A stretch of 64,000 bases of DNA from Saposhnikovia divaricata. Lineage: Eukaryota > Streptophyta > Magnoliopsida > Apiales > Apiaceae. Each line of letters begins with the position of its first letter. Positions within the stretch are counted from its first letter, which is position 1. Made by a program: the position numbers and the translations under genes. This document shows, piece after piece, positions 24,516-35,950 of this stretch. The notes beneath the pieces are model-generated. The model did no database searches. It saw only the letters and a list, made by a program, of their open reading frames with translations, and had not been told where the DNA came from. The stretch covers positions 123,072,148-123,136,147 of the forward strand of contig CM071598.1 of NCBI GenBank assembly GCA_036435485.1. The letters are read 5' to 3'.

Positions 24516-24527
24516 TGGTATCAGAGC
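24516..24527 (+). other. Primer binding site, initiator tRNA-Met type
   Basis: TGGTATCAGAGC lies three bases after the LTR end. It is complementary to the 3' end of plant initiator tRNA-Met, the standard primer of Tekay elements. Confidence 0.93.
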
Positions 24528-24603
24528 CACAGGTCACAGTCACTGAAACAATTAGGTGGGGACTCGGGGTAGAGTTATAGGAAAGGTTAGGATGGTTTCG
24601 TGA

Positions 24604-25116
24604 GAGACAGGAAGTCTAATTATATTATATATATGTATATGTATACTTCAGGCACCTGCTTCTGGTTCCGATTCAGACCCGGACGAGGATCCGGAAGGAG
24701 GGGCTTCTGTACCGCAGCAGATTTCCCCAGGGGTTATGCAGCCGTTCGTGGGATCGCAGGGCTCAGTGAATGGGCCAGCATACCAGTATACTCCTCAGCC
24801 TGTACCATACCATGTGTACGAGCGAGTGGCCCGCGAGAGGGACTATCTCTTGGGGCAGATGGCAGAGTGGAGGGCTATGAGGGCTGGGGAGGAGGAGCGG
24901 GCTAGAGATAGAGATAGAGTGGTGGCTGAGCTGGAGGATGTCCGGAGGCGAGTACGAGCTCTTAGACGTGTTGTCATTAGGCGGGGACGGATGAGATCCC
25001 GAGATGAGCCGGCATTTGTGACACAGCAGGTGACCCTAGGTCTGGTGACGGCAGAGCTGGAGAGCATTTTGGGATCAGCTTGGCGGGGAGAGTCGGATGA
25101 CGATGATGACCAGTGA
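24604..25116 (+). CDS. Leader open frame upstream of gag (unknown function)
   Basis: The frame opens after TGA at 24601. An acceptor-like AG lies at 24650-24651 (TATACTTCAG|GCACC), the first ATG is at 24736, and the stop is at 25114-25116. From the ATG it encodes 126 residues. Without an ATG, the preceding codons add an acidic stretch (SGSDSDPDEDPEGG). The body has ERVARERDYLLGQMAEWRAM followed by an Arg/Glu-rich heptad region (likely coiled coil) and a basic patch RRGRMRSR. It ends SDDDDDQ. No family is recognised. A frame of the same position and character is at 58403-59296 in the other Tekay element, which supports real coding. It may be an accessory protein or part of a spliced Gag leader. 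Confidence 0.5.
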   Translation, partial: ETGSLIILYICICILQAPASGSDSDPDEDPEGGASVPQQISPGVMQPFVGSQGSVNGPAYQYTPQPVPYHVYERVARERDYLLGQMAEWRAMRAGEEERARDRDRVVAELEDVRRRVRALRRVVIRRGRMRSRDEPAFVTQQVTLGLVTAELESILGSAWRGESDDDDDQ

Positions 25117-25668
25117 TGATTAGGGTAGTATGATGATGTGGTATTTAGAGGCACGTTATGGTGGTAGTAGTACGTCAGGATTTGCAGTACGACCAGTTTT
25201 GTTGTATATATCTGTTGTACTGTGACTAGATGTTAGCAGTCTTCTCTTTTAGTATTATGTTGTACCCTTATCGAAGCGTTGTTCTTACGCTTGTATCTGA
25301 TCTATCTATATATATCATTATCACTTTTGCAGGACTGTGTTAAATTTCCTTATACTGTCATTTACTTAAGCATCTTATTTACTGCTCGTTTCATATTTAC
25401 TTTCAGCACCATTTCCTTCTAGCATTGTTTTTACTTTCGATACTATGTTTGACCTTAGCATTATGACTATTGTTTCTTTATTGCACCTATTGAACGTTTG
25501 TGAATACCTTGTGTAACCTTGGATTAATATCCTATTGCACCCTGTGAATCAATTATTGACCGGAATATTGGTTGGAGACCTCGAATTACCTTTCAGTAAT
25601 ATATGCATTGTTTGTTTAAGTTGGATCATTTTGAGCTATTATTTTCTGAACCTGAATCTAATATAATT

Positions 25669-25683
25669 GTTCATTGATTTCAG
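25669..25683 (+). promoter_or_regulatory. Candidate splice acceptor before gag
   Basis: GTTCATTGATTTCAG ends four bases before the gag ATG (AAAT|ATG at 25688). The second Tekay element has CAAATTTTCAG directly before its gag ATG. A pyrimidine-rich AG at the same spot in both suggests gag is translated from a spliced RNA. One near-consensus donor, GTAAGT, is at 22438-22443 in the LTR, but no donor can be assigned from sequence alone. Confidence 0.45.
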
Positions 25684-25687
25684 AAAT

Positions 25688-25901
25688 ATGCCACCCAAAA
25701 AGAAGAAACAAAATACCCGAACCCCCGAACAGGGTGAACAAGCTAATCCACCCCCTGTTGGTCAGATGGACCCTGCCTTAGCACAAATATTACAAACTCT
25801 TGTTCAGCAGACTGCTACTCTGGCACAGCAACAGCAGCAGTTACAGCAGCAGTTGTTGGCTCAACAGCAACAACAGCAACAACAGCAACAACAGCAACAA
25901 C

Positions 25902-25934
<33 letters not shown>

Positions 25935-28900
25935 CTGTTCCTCCGGTGGTTACTTTTAAGTCTTTCCAGGCAGTAAAACCTCCTGAGTTTAAAGGAACAG
26001 CAGACCCGGTGGAGGCGAGGTCTTGGTTAAAAGAGATGGAAAAAGCCATTGCACTGGTGGGGGTCCCAGCAGACAAACAAACTGAATATGTAAGTTATTT
26101 CTTGAAGAATGAAGCTACTTACTGGTGGGAGTCGGTGAAGATGTTGGAAGCTACTGAGGTAATTCCTTGGGAGAGGTTCACAGAGCTATTTTTGGAAAAG
26201 TATTTCCCCGACTATATGAAAGACCAGATGGAGATGAAGTTTTTGGAGCTGAAACAAGGGAAAATGTCGGTGACAGAATATGAAACCAAGTTTACGGAAC
26301 TAGCTAGGTTTGCTCCGGCCTATGTGGATACGGAGAGGAAGAAGGCTAAGAGGTTTCAACAAGGATTGAAACCGTGGATTCGTACTAAACTAGCAGTTTT
26401 GGAGTTGGAGACTTATGCAGCAGTGGTGCAAAAGGCCATGATAGCTGAAGGGGAAAGCGAATTATACTTCAAGGAAAAAGAAGGAAAAAAAAGGAAGGCT
26501 GGGTCAATGGGGGAACGACAAGAGCAAGGCAGTTCTCATAATGTGCCAAATAAAAAGCCAGGATTCCAGCCAGGAAAGTATGGGAACCCTAAGAAGCCGG
26601 GATCAGGGAATGGGGGCCAAGGAAATAGAATTCAAGATGCGAGTCAACAGAAATTGGTTAGGCCACCCTTGGCAGAATGCAAAACTTGTGGGAAGAGGCA
26701 TCCGGGGGTGTGTACAAAGTTGGAGGTGACGTGTTTCAAATGTAATCAAAAAGGTCATTATGCTCGGGAGTGCAAGGCAGGAATTGTGTGTCACCGTTGT
26801 GGGAAGCCAGGGCATATAATGAAAGACTGTAAAGTACCTGTAGTGAAACCTCCAGTTCTGGCTAATCCAATACTGCAAGCAATTGAAGCACCCCCAACAT
26901 CAAGTATCAGACCAGTGGCGAGGACTTTCAACATGACTCTGAACGAAGCTATTAAGAATTCGGATGTGGTAGCAGGTACGCTCCCTGTAAATTCTGTTCA
27001 AGCTAAAGTGTTTATTGATTCCGGGGCTACGAAATCCTTTATATCCAAAGAATTTGTTCAAAAGTTAAATTGTGAGGTATGCATGTTACGTGAAGCTATA
27101 GTTATAGAAATAGCTAATTCAGAACGAATTCCGGTTACTCAAGTGTGTCCTCGTTGCAAGATAGATATTTCAGGGCATTGTTTTTACGCTAATTTGATAC
27201 CCTTTCAGTTAGGTGAATTTGATGTTATCTTAGGAATGGATTGGTTAACAGAGAATAATGCCCAAATTGATTGTAAGAATAAGAAGGTGATTCTTAAACC
27301 CTCTGATAATGTAGAGGTTACCTTTAGGGGTCAGAGGCAAGATAGGAGATTTTTAACGATCATTCAGACAAAGAGGTTGTTGAGGCAAGGATGCGAGGGC
27401 TATATGGCTTATGTCATGGATACTAGTCAAGAGGTGCTTAAAATAGAGGAAATTCCAGGGGTGAATGAATTTCTTGATGTTTTTCCGGATGAACTTCCCG
27501 GTTTACCTCCGGATAGAGAAATAGAATTTACCATTGATTTAGCCCCAGGAACTGAACCCGTGTCAAAGGCTCCTTATCGAATGGCACCTGTAGAGATGAA
27601 GGAATTGGCAGTCCAATTGCAAGATCTTCTGGAGAAAGGTATTATTAGACCTAGTGTATCCCCGTGGGGAGCTCCGGTTTTATTTGTAAAAAAGAAGGAT
27701 GGAAGTATGAGACTGTGTATCGATTATCGGGAATTAAATAAGTTGACCATTAAGAATAAATACCCTTTGCCAAGAATTGACGATTTGTTTGATCAATTAA
27801 AAGGAGCAACTTGTTTCTCGAAGATTGATTTGCGGTCAGGATATTTTCAATTAAAGATTAGACCGGAAGACGTTCCAAAAACAGCGTTTCGGACTAGGTA
27901 CGGGCACTACGAGTTCTTAGTAATGGCCTTTGGGTTAACTAATGCACCAGCAGCGTTCATGGACCTAATGAATAGAGTCTTCAAGAAGTATTTGGATAAG
28001 TTTGTGATTGTGTTTATAGATGATATTCTGATATACTCGAAGACCGAAGAAGAGCATGCAGGGCATTTGAGAATAGCCTTAGAAACGTTGAGGAAAGAGA
28101 AATTGTATGCGAAGTTTTCCAAATGTGAGTTTTGGCTGAAAGAAGTGCAGTTTTTAGGGCATGTCATCAGCAGTGAAGGGATTAAGGTGGATCCTGCTAA
28201 AATTGAAGCCGTGATGAATTGGGATCGACCTAAAACACCCACAGAGGTTCGAAGTTTCTTAGGATTGGCGGGATACTATCGAAGATTTGTTCAAGACTTT
28301 GCGAAGATAGCCACCCCACTAACAAAGTTGACAAGGAAGAATGAAAAGTTTGTGTGGAATGAGAAGTGTGAAGAAAGTTTCCAGGAATTGAAGAAGAGAT
28401 TGGTGACTGCACCTGTATTGACACTACCAGATGAAAAGGGAAATTTTGTGATCTACAGTGATGCATCTCACAAAGGTTTGGGATGTGTACTAATGCAGCA
28501 CGGAAAGGTAATTGCTTACGCTTCGAGACAATTGAAACCTCACGAGCAGAAATATCCTACTCATGACTTAGAATTAGCCGCGATTGTTTTCGCCTTGAAG
28601 ATTTGGAGACATTATTTGTATGGGGAAAAGTGTGAAATTTATACAGACCATAAGAGCTTGAAGTATATCTTCACCCAGAAGGAGCTAAATATGAGACAGA
28701 GAAGATGGTTGGAATTACTCAAGGATTATGATTGTACCATCAACTATCACCCTGGCAAGGCGAACGTGGTGGCGGACGCTTTAAGTAGGAAGGAGAAAAT
28801 TAGTATGTTGACAATGCCTGAGGAATTATACAAAGAGTTTGAAAGGTTGGAGATAGAGGTATGTATGCCTGCAAGTAGTTCAGACATGGTGTACACTATG

Positions 28901-30334
28901 ACGTTTCAGCCAGAATTATTAGAAAAGATTCGCAGATGCCAGGAGGAAGTCATGAGCGGAGATGTGAACAAGTTAACAGGTGAGGAAATATGCACACAGG
29001 TAGATGACAAGGGGATATTAAGATTTTCTTCACGTATTTGGATACCCAATGTGACAGAGTTGAAGAATGAGATCCTACAGGAAGCCCACAGTTCAAAGTA
29101 TTCAATTCATCCAGGAAGTACGAAAATGTATCGAGACTTGAAAAGAAATTTCTGGTGGCCGGATATGAAGAGAGATATTGCTGAATGGGTAAGTAAGTGT
29201 TTGACCTGTCAGAAAGTAAAAGCAGAACATCAAAGGCCAAGTGGGATGCTACAACCATTAGAGATTCCCGAGTGGAAATGGGAACATATTGCCATGGACT
29301 TTGTGGTTGGATTGCCAGGGACGAGAGCTAATCATGATGCTATCTGGGTAATTGTTGATCGCTTAACGAAATCTGCACACTTTCTCCCAATAAATGAGAG
29401 GTTTTCATTAGACAAATTAGTTCATCTATACATAAAAGAAATTGTGGTGCGACATGGAGTTCCAGTATCAATAGTCTCAGATCGAGATCCAAGATTTAAT
29501 TCAAGATTCTGGAGAAGTTTTCAAGAATGTTTGGGCACCGAATTAAAAATGAGTACTGCATACCATCCTCAGACTGACGGTCAGAGTGAAAGAACGATTC
29601 AAACAATTGAAGACATGCTCCGAGTTTGTGCATTGGATTTTGCAGGAAGTTGGGATGAACACTTGCCGTTAGTGGAATTTTCATACAATAATAGCTTTCA
29701 CGCTAGCATCGGTATGCCACCGTATGAAGCGTTATATGGACGAAAGTGTCGATCTCCAGTATACTGGGAAGAAGTTGGCGAGCGAAAGATACTCGGACCT
29801 GAGTTAGTTCAGCAAACCAAGGAAGTAGTTCAACTTATTCAGAAACGGTTAGTGACGGCTCAGAATCGACAGAAAAAGTATGCTGATTTGGCTAGAAAGA
29901 ATATGGAGTTCGAAGAAGGAGAGCAAGTACTGTTGAAAGTATCTCCGTGGAAAGGATTAGTAAGATTTGGCAAGAAAGGAAAATTAAGTCCAAGATTTGT
30001 GGGGCCTTTCGAGGTATTGAAGAAAGTCGGAAAAGTCGCCTACGAGTTAGCTTTACCGCCCCATATGCAACATATCCATAACATGTTCCATGTATCTATG
30101 CTTAAGAAGTACCATCTGGATTCTAAACATGTCATTGAATATGAGCCGATAGAGATTCAGCCAGATCTATCTTATGTGGAGCAGCCTATCAAAATACTAG
30201 ATCGAAAAGAAAAGGTTTTGAGGAATAAAACAATTCCTATAGTGAGAGTTTTGTGGAGAAACCCCAAGGTGGAAGAATCAACTTGGGAGTTGGAAAGCGA
30301 TATGCTGGAAAAGTATCCTCAATTATTCTCTTAG
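25688..30334 (+). CDS. Gag-Pol polyprotein (Gag, protease, RT, RNase H, integrase, chromodomain)
   Basis: 1548 residues from the ATG at 25688; the frame can be read upstream without an ATG. An N-terminal basic segment and a run of 23 Gln (59-81) precede the Gag capsid domain (about 108-210, with YWWESVKML and KYFPDYMKDQMEMKFLELKQ). Two CCHC knuckles follow (349-362, 368-381). The aspartic protease has D444-S-G-A. The RT has FIDD at 776-779 and RNase H has the DAS motif at 925. The integrase has an HHCC zinc region and a catalytic triad D1204, D1265, E1301 (D60D35E). The chromodomain is at about 1497-1548, thought to direct insertion to marked chromatin. All key residues are present. It is one frame with no shift between gag and pol, normal for Tekay. 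Confidence 0.96.
25862..25930 (+). repeat. CAA/CAG tract encoding 23 glutamines in Gag
   Basis: A mixed CAA/CAG run, interrupted only synonymously, near the Gag N-terminus. The related element at 59716 lacks such a run at this position. It is probably a recent slippage expansion. Confidence 0.95.
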
Positions 30335-30355
30335 GTGAGATTCTGGGGACAGAAT

Positions 30356-30374
30356 CCTTTTAAGGGGGGAAGGT
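30356..30374 (+). other. Polypurine tract of the young Tekay element
   Basis: TCCTTTTAAGGGGGGAAGGT directly precedes the 3' LTR, 22 bases after the gag-pol stop codon. It primes plus-strand synthesis. Confidence 0.9.
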
Positions 30375-33300
30375 TATAACGCCTTAGAAATTTCAGATTA
30401 TTTAATCACTAAAAGTATTTATTTTATTATTAAATATGAATTATGTGGTGTGTGAATTGGTTGGGGAAGTATTATAATTGTGGAATAATATTTGGAGATC
30501 AGATTGATATTTTATATGTGTTATGTAAGCCCGACTATTTTAATTATATTTTTGGGATTTATTTCCTATTTATTTGTGTTATATTTACCTTCGGTGAATT
30601 TTATAAAATTCTCGGGATTAGCAGAAATCCTGAAATCTTTTTCATTATTGATTTTATTAGTTTATAGGACTTTTAAAAATATTGGGTGAATTCTTTTTGG
30701 GTTCAAGGATTTTAAATTGATTTTACGAATTATTTTCCGATTTAATGGTTTAATCTTGTAAAATCCGTATTTAATTCGTTTTTGATCCTAAAAATATTTC
30801 AAAAATATGTGGGCAATCGTAATTCTTGTGTCTTCATTTTAGAATTTTAAATTTTAAAATTTCAATCATTTTCTTATTAATGTAAATTTCAGGAATTTAA
30901 TTAGTGTGTAATTCAAATTGTAAAAATCATTTTCTTGTTTTGTTTTAAGAGAGCCTTTCCCCTTTTTAGAACCCAAAAATCCCTAATTCTAGTTTCATTG
31001 TTACACAAGCTCGGTTCCAGTCGATTCCTCTGGTAATCTCTCTACCTCTCCCGAATGTTCTTCCTCTCCCATCATTCACTATCATCTCTCTCAATAGTTC
31101 TATCAATTAATCTCTCCCCATCTTCCTCGCGTTCATCCATTTACTCCCTTCCCTTCCGGCTGTGTTGCGTGTAAACAATACACATGTGTGGGTGTGTATC
31201 TTTTCGTGTGTGTGTGGATGTTTATGGGTTCGAGAATCGAACCTCTCCATTTCCCCTGTCTTGCCATCGAGATTGCTTATATATATATATATGAGTGGTT
31301 ATGGTCGAATTATTGTGTTAATTGAGAGTCTCAACTGTTGAGACATGAGTTAATGTGATGATTTTACTTGTTTAGTTCCCTGTTCGAAATTCCTCCCTTC
31401 ATATCTGTGCTCAAAGGCGTGCTCGTGTGTGTGTGTTATGTATGTGTTGTGTGTGCTTACAAGTCTGTGTGTGTGTGTCAAGAGCAGTATGCGTGTGTGT
31501 GTGGTGTTGCCCAGGAGTGTGAGTAATGTGTAATTGTGTTGATAGTGTGGTTCGAAATGTGTTGTCTCTGCAGAATGGTCCGACTGTTCTAATTAAAAAT
31601 TGTGATGGCTATTGTTCGATTATTGTGGTTCCAAAATTCTGGAATTCTTGTGAACATTTATTTGATTATCTTCGTGAAATTAATTGTTTAATATTCGAAT
31701 AAATAGTAAGTGTGGAATTCCGAGTTGGAAACCCTAATTTTGGGCACCCTCGGGATTTTGCCCCCTCGACGGTGATTTAATTTGAGTCGAGGGTATATCA
31801 TTGGCGATGATGATTATTTTCTGAGCCGAAAATTTATTTAATATTTAATATTTGTTATTTATCTAATAAATTGCAATTTATTGTCAAATTGGTATTAATT
31901 ATCTAATCTATACGAATTGGGATTTCAGTAAATTGGAAATGTGAATTGGGAACGTTATTTGAAGTATGGATTTAATTGTTAATTGATGGTTATGTTGGTT
32001 GTGTCGGCTGTATTCCGACTGGCAGTCCCCCGTATAAAGGGGATGCCGTCAAAATTTTTCTAAAATATTAAAATCATTTCTTGATGATGAGTATGTATAA
32101 TTATTTAACTTATACGAGTTGTGAGTCGGGCTTCATATTTTAAAATCTATATGGTATGTGCTTATGTGGCTATATGACTAAATACTTTCGTCTGTAGTTT
32201 ATGTATTGATATTATACGATTAAATAAACATAAATTAGGGAACTATTCGCAGGGGTAGACTAAGTGGAATGTTTATATTGATTAGCGAGTATTAAACAGA
32301 ATTCTGAAATAGTGTTATATTGTGTGTAGATCCCGTGGATAAAGGAAAGGCTAAAGCTGAGGACGTAAAGACGCTTCGGATTCTGTGATTTTCTATTTAA
32401 GGCAAGTAAATTGCTTCAATTACCTTTCAAATGAGTTATGATTATAAAAGTCTGATTCATATGCTTATTTAAATTATTCTTGCTATAATTGTTCTGTTAA
32501 TTTCCCGAAATTGCGAATACTTAATTGTTATGTCCCAAAATTGATTCCACTGAGTTGTTGATGCTATTAATGAATTGATTTACACCCATATTCCTTGCAA
32601 GTGTATTATTCCACTCCTCTTTCAAGTAAACCACTTCACTTATCTTTCAAGTGAATTATGACTATCATAACTTGACTTTTATATTCGTTTGATTGATTCT
32701 TGATAACTGTTCTGTTAAATTCCAATAATTTTGTTCTGTTAGTTTTCATTAATGTTGAATATTCAATTGTTATACCCACATTGATCATATTATTTTCGTT
32801 GATTCTTTTTATGACTTGACCTAAGTTCATATCCCTTTTTCTATATCGAACTTGTCGATATCTAGGTCAGAAATTACCCGACCTTGTTTTAATTTATGAG
32901 ATTTGAGATGTTGACCTGGAACGTGAGCGTCCAGAGTGTTTGGCTGTTTGAGGTGGTCGATTGTTCCGACACCTGATGATTAGCTATAGGATTGGACTGT
33001 TAGTTTTTTTAAAAATGTGGACCGTAAGGGTCGGACCAGATTCGTGGTCAGAAATTTACTAAGGCCAATGTGTGCCGTGGATCCATTAAAGGACATTGCT
33101 GTGTGCGTTTGTCCGGGGTTAGTGCGTGACTGATCAGCAGCCTAACCTTATAATTGTTTTTATTTATAAAATGCATGATAGTCCAATCCGCTTCTATTCT
33201 ATGATTCAGATAAAAGATGAACCTTTAATTGAGATATATATTGTTGATTGTTAATTCTTGAAAATCTTGCAGACATATCAGTTGTTGATGTTTTAATTTC

Positions 33301-33780
33301 ATACCTATATACTTGCTGAGCGTTTTGGCTCACTTGCTTGCTAATTCTGTTTCCTCAGCTAAGCCAGGAGATGTCTAGAAGAAGTGGCCCGTCGGGTTGG
33401 GGTAGTCACCGAGGCAGTCAGAGGGTCGAGGCGGTTGGTTGGGTAGTGACATATATCTTTGTTTATATTATGTTGTATTAGTAGGCAGATTTTCTTACTT
33501 AATGGGTTGTATATTATTTGATTCAGTTCTGGGTTGTAATAACTATTGATAGTTGTTTCATACAGTGACCTGTGTGCGGTCTGGGTTGTTATGGTTTTAA
33601 TTTCTTATGGTTTAGTTTAACTTGTGCTTTTGGACTGTTTTAGTTGTACTTAGTTGCTTGAGCAGGTGATTAGTCCGGTTTATGATTACATCATGCCGAA
33701 ATTTCTAAAATTCTCCTATATTATTATTTAATTGAGTATAAATGTTTATTTTATTATTGTGGGCATGTGAGGGTGTTACA
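30375..33780 (+). repeat. 3' LTR of the young Tekay element
   Basis: 3406 bp, the same length and ends as the 5' LTR (offset 9268). It is followed by the target duplication ATTTG at 33781-33785. Two differences from the 5' LTR were noticed. Confidence 0.96.
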
Positions 33781-33785
33781 ATTTG

Positions 33786-35950
33786 TACTATCCAAAATGC
33801 ATCTTGACAATTTCACAACTAATATCCATTATAATATACTTCTATTTTCCTTCAGCATCTCTTCAGTGGTTCTCATCTATTTTCTCAGAAGAGTCATCAT
33901 TACATTACTGTAGTCCATTGTCGAATTACCACAATCTTTTATTTCTGTGGTGCCTTAACCATACAAGTTCCATAATTGTCAGATCAAAATCCTCTAGGAA
34001 GACAAAATAATCACTATTCCTTATCAGTAATGAATACTTCCTGAACTTAGTGTAGATTTTACATGCAGCAGATAAAATTGCAGAAGAGCTTCAAGCATCG
34101 CAGCTATGACAGGTTGCTGAAATTATTAATCACATATCCTCAGTAGAAGACTGGACGCTTAACGGTTCACTTAATCAATTTTGTATCATGGTCCTGGTTT
34201 ACCTCAAAATAGGACCTTCTAAGGTATGTAATACGCTTAGGACGATATCCAGAATCGAATGTTTACTTAAACTATTCTTATGGTTGATTCTTGCACAATC
34301 ATCAGAGGGGATGTAAATTCCTCCACCACATTATGACCTTCAAGGTTCTTCTCAATATCATTCTGTTTCTTTGGTATGAGCATTTATAATTACTCCTCTA
34401 TACTTAAAGTGTCGGCCACCTCATTGGCCTTTCCTGATAATAATAATTTCTCGAAATCAATGTTTTCTTAATCTATTCCAACTCACATTTTTCTACCTCA
34501 TTCCCATCACTGTTGGGTGAAAGCATTCTCCCTTAAACTCTGCTGAAGGAGAGAAATATATATCAGTCTTTTTCCATAAGTCATTGCTTCCACCTTTCCG
34601 TGCCAACTTTATCATGGTTACTCCTAATCATACCTAGGATATTTCTTTTCTTAGTTCTTTCTTGTTTTAGGATAATCTCAACCTTCGTTGGTTCGATCCA
34701 TACCTCCTCATGGTTTCACACATGCCTCATCTGGCATTATTATTATTATGTCATACATCCCCTACCAAACTTCCATTTTGAAACTTAGGATATTAACTCT
34801 CTCTTTGTAAAATCTCTTAGGTCATATTCATCATTCCTCCTGTATTTTCTAGGTACAGGGTATATCAAAATATCATTAATCGATCCTATAACAATTCTGT
34901 CTATGTACTTTCCGAAACTCCTTTCTATAAATCCATAAAGATTATTGATGCCTTGGTGAATCCAACTTATATAGTCCAAATTCACAATGTCTTTATTAGG
35001 GGTAATGCCATTCTTTTTGTATCCCCAGGGTTCATCTTAATCTATGGATATTCTATCCTTAATTCTATTTTCAAGAAATACTTACATCCTGTAATTGACA
35101 ATCAAATCATATATCCTTAATAAGGGTCTCTTTTTAATCATTCTCATCTTGATAATCTATAGGTAGCTTAATGCTAACCTTTTTCTTTCAAATTGATGTA
35201 AGTCTACATGACCTTCCAAAAGAAAACATATGTCTATCTGCTCTTCTTACAGAACTTGGTAATGGTAGCAAGGATGTTCTGGAAGATATTGGTCGAGTTC
35301 AACGTGAATCTCTTAGTACCTATTACTCCTCTTGAGGATACTAAGTTTCAGATAACATTTATGCATCGTACTGCACCATCTCTAACAATTTTCATAAACC
35401 TTCATTGATCACTTTCCTCAGTCATAATACATCCATGGTATTTATAAAATCCCATCATCATGTATCTCAATTCACTTTACTTCTCTTTCTAGTTCCTAAG
35501 CTGGTCAATCATATACACCTGAATCACTTCACTTTATATCAAAAGTTCTCGCGGTTGGCGCTTGGTTAGAAGCAACCCCGCTTTGTCCTTAGATCGCTGG
35601 TCTAGTTACTTTATAATTCTTTGTCACATGGCTCCAAATGGCCGCGCTACAGTAGGTGAGTTTAGGGTTAGCTAATGGCATTACTTTTCTAGTAATTTCC
35701 GGCATAGTGCCTCCTTCGTCCACTGCGAAGATAATTTATCTGGAATAGGTCACGCTTATCAATATGCTTTTTCCCGCGTACTCTTAAACTTTTTCTTTTT
35801 GTATTTGTTCACTGCTTTCCCTTACACAACAACTCTTAGGTACCAGAGTAACATAGTCACTCAACTCGAGCACTGCCACTCTTAGTTCATCTCTCTTCCT
35901 TGATACCTTCTGATCTTTTCAAAATTTTACTCCATATAAATTTCAATCGA
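33786..35950 (-). pseudogene. Decayed gag-pol of element Y (Tekay-like)
   Basis: Minus-strand relics appear in the expected order from high to low coordinates. A Gag segment lies near 35890-35770 (VAVLELSDYVTLV, comparable to VAVLEITDYATLV in the element at 59716). An RT segment at 34985-34785 has SINDILIY where FIDDILIY is expected. An RNase H/integrase junction near 34440-34400 reads KANEVADTLS. Spacing between RT and that junction is shorter than in intact copies (about 440 versus 760 bp), so internal deletions have occurred. Many stops and shifts; no function. Confidence 0.6.

Larger units (their letters stand above)
21107..33780 (+). mobile_element. Complete Ty3/gypsy chromovirus (Tekay/Del type), young and probably autonomous
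   Basis: Two LTRs of exactly 3406 bp bound a 5.9 kb internal region with PBS, leader frame, single gag-pol frame and PPT. The 5 bp target duplication ATTTG (21102-21106 and 33781-33785) is perfect. Comparing the LTRs by eye I noticed only two substitutions (near 22034 versus 31302, and near 24360 versus 33628). Gag-pol has no stop or shift and all catalytic residues. The domain order Gag-PR-RT-RH-IN-chromodomain and the long LTRs place it in Tekay/Del. It landed in the decayed pol of element Y. Confidence 0.97.

Noticed and set aside
25861..26076. Minus-strand frame with a run of cysteines
   Set aside because: It is the antisense of the CAA/CAG tract in the intact Gag-Pol; no independent support.
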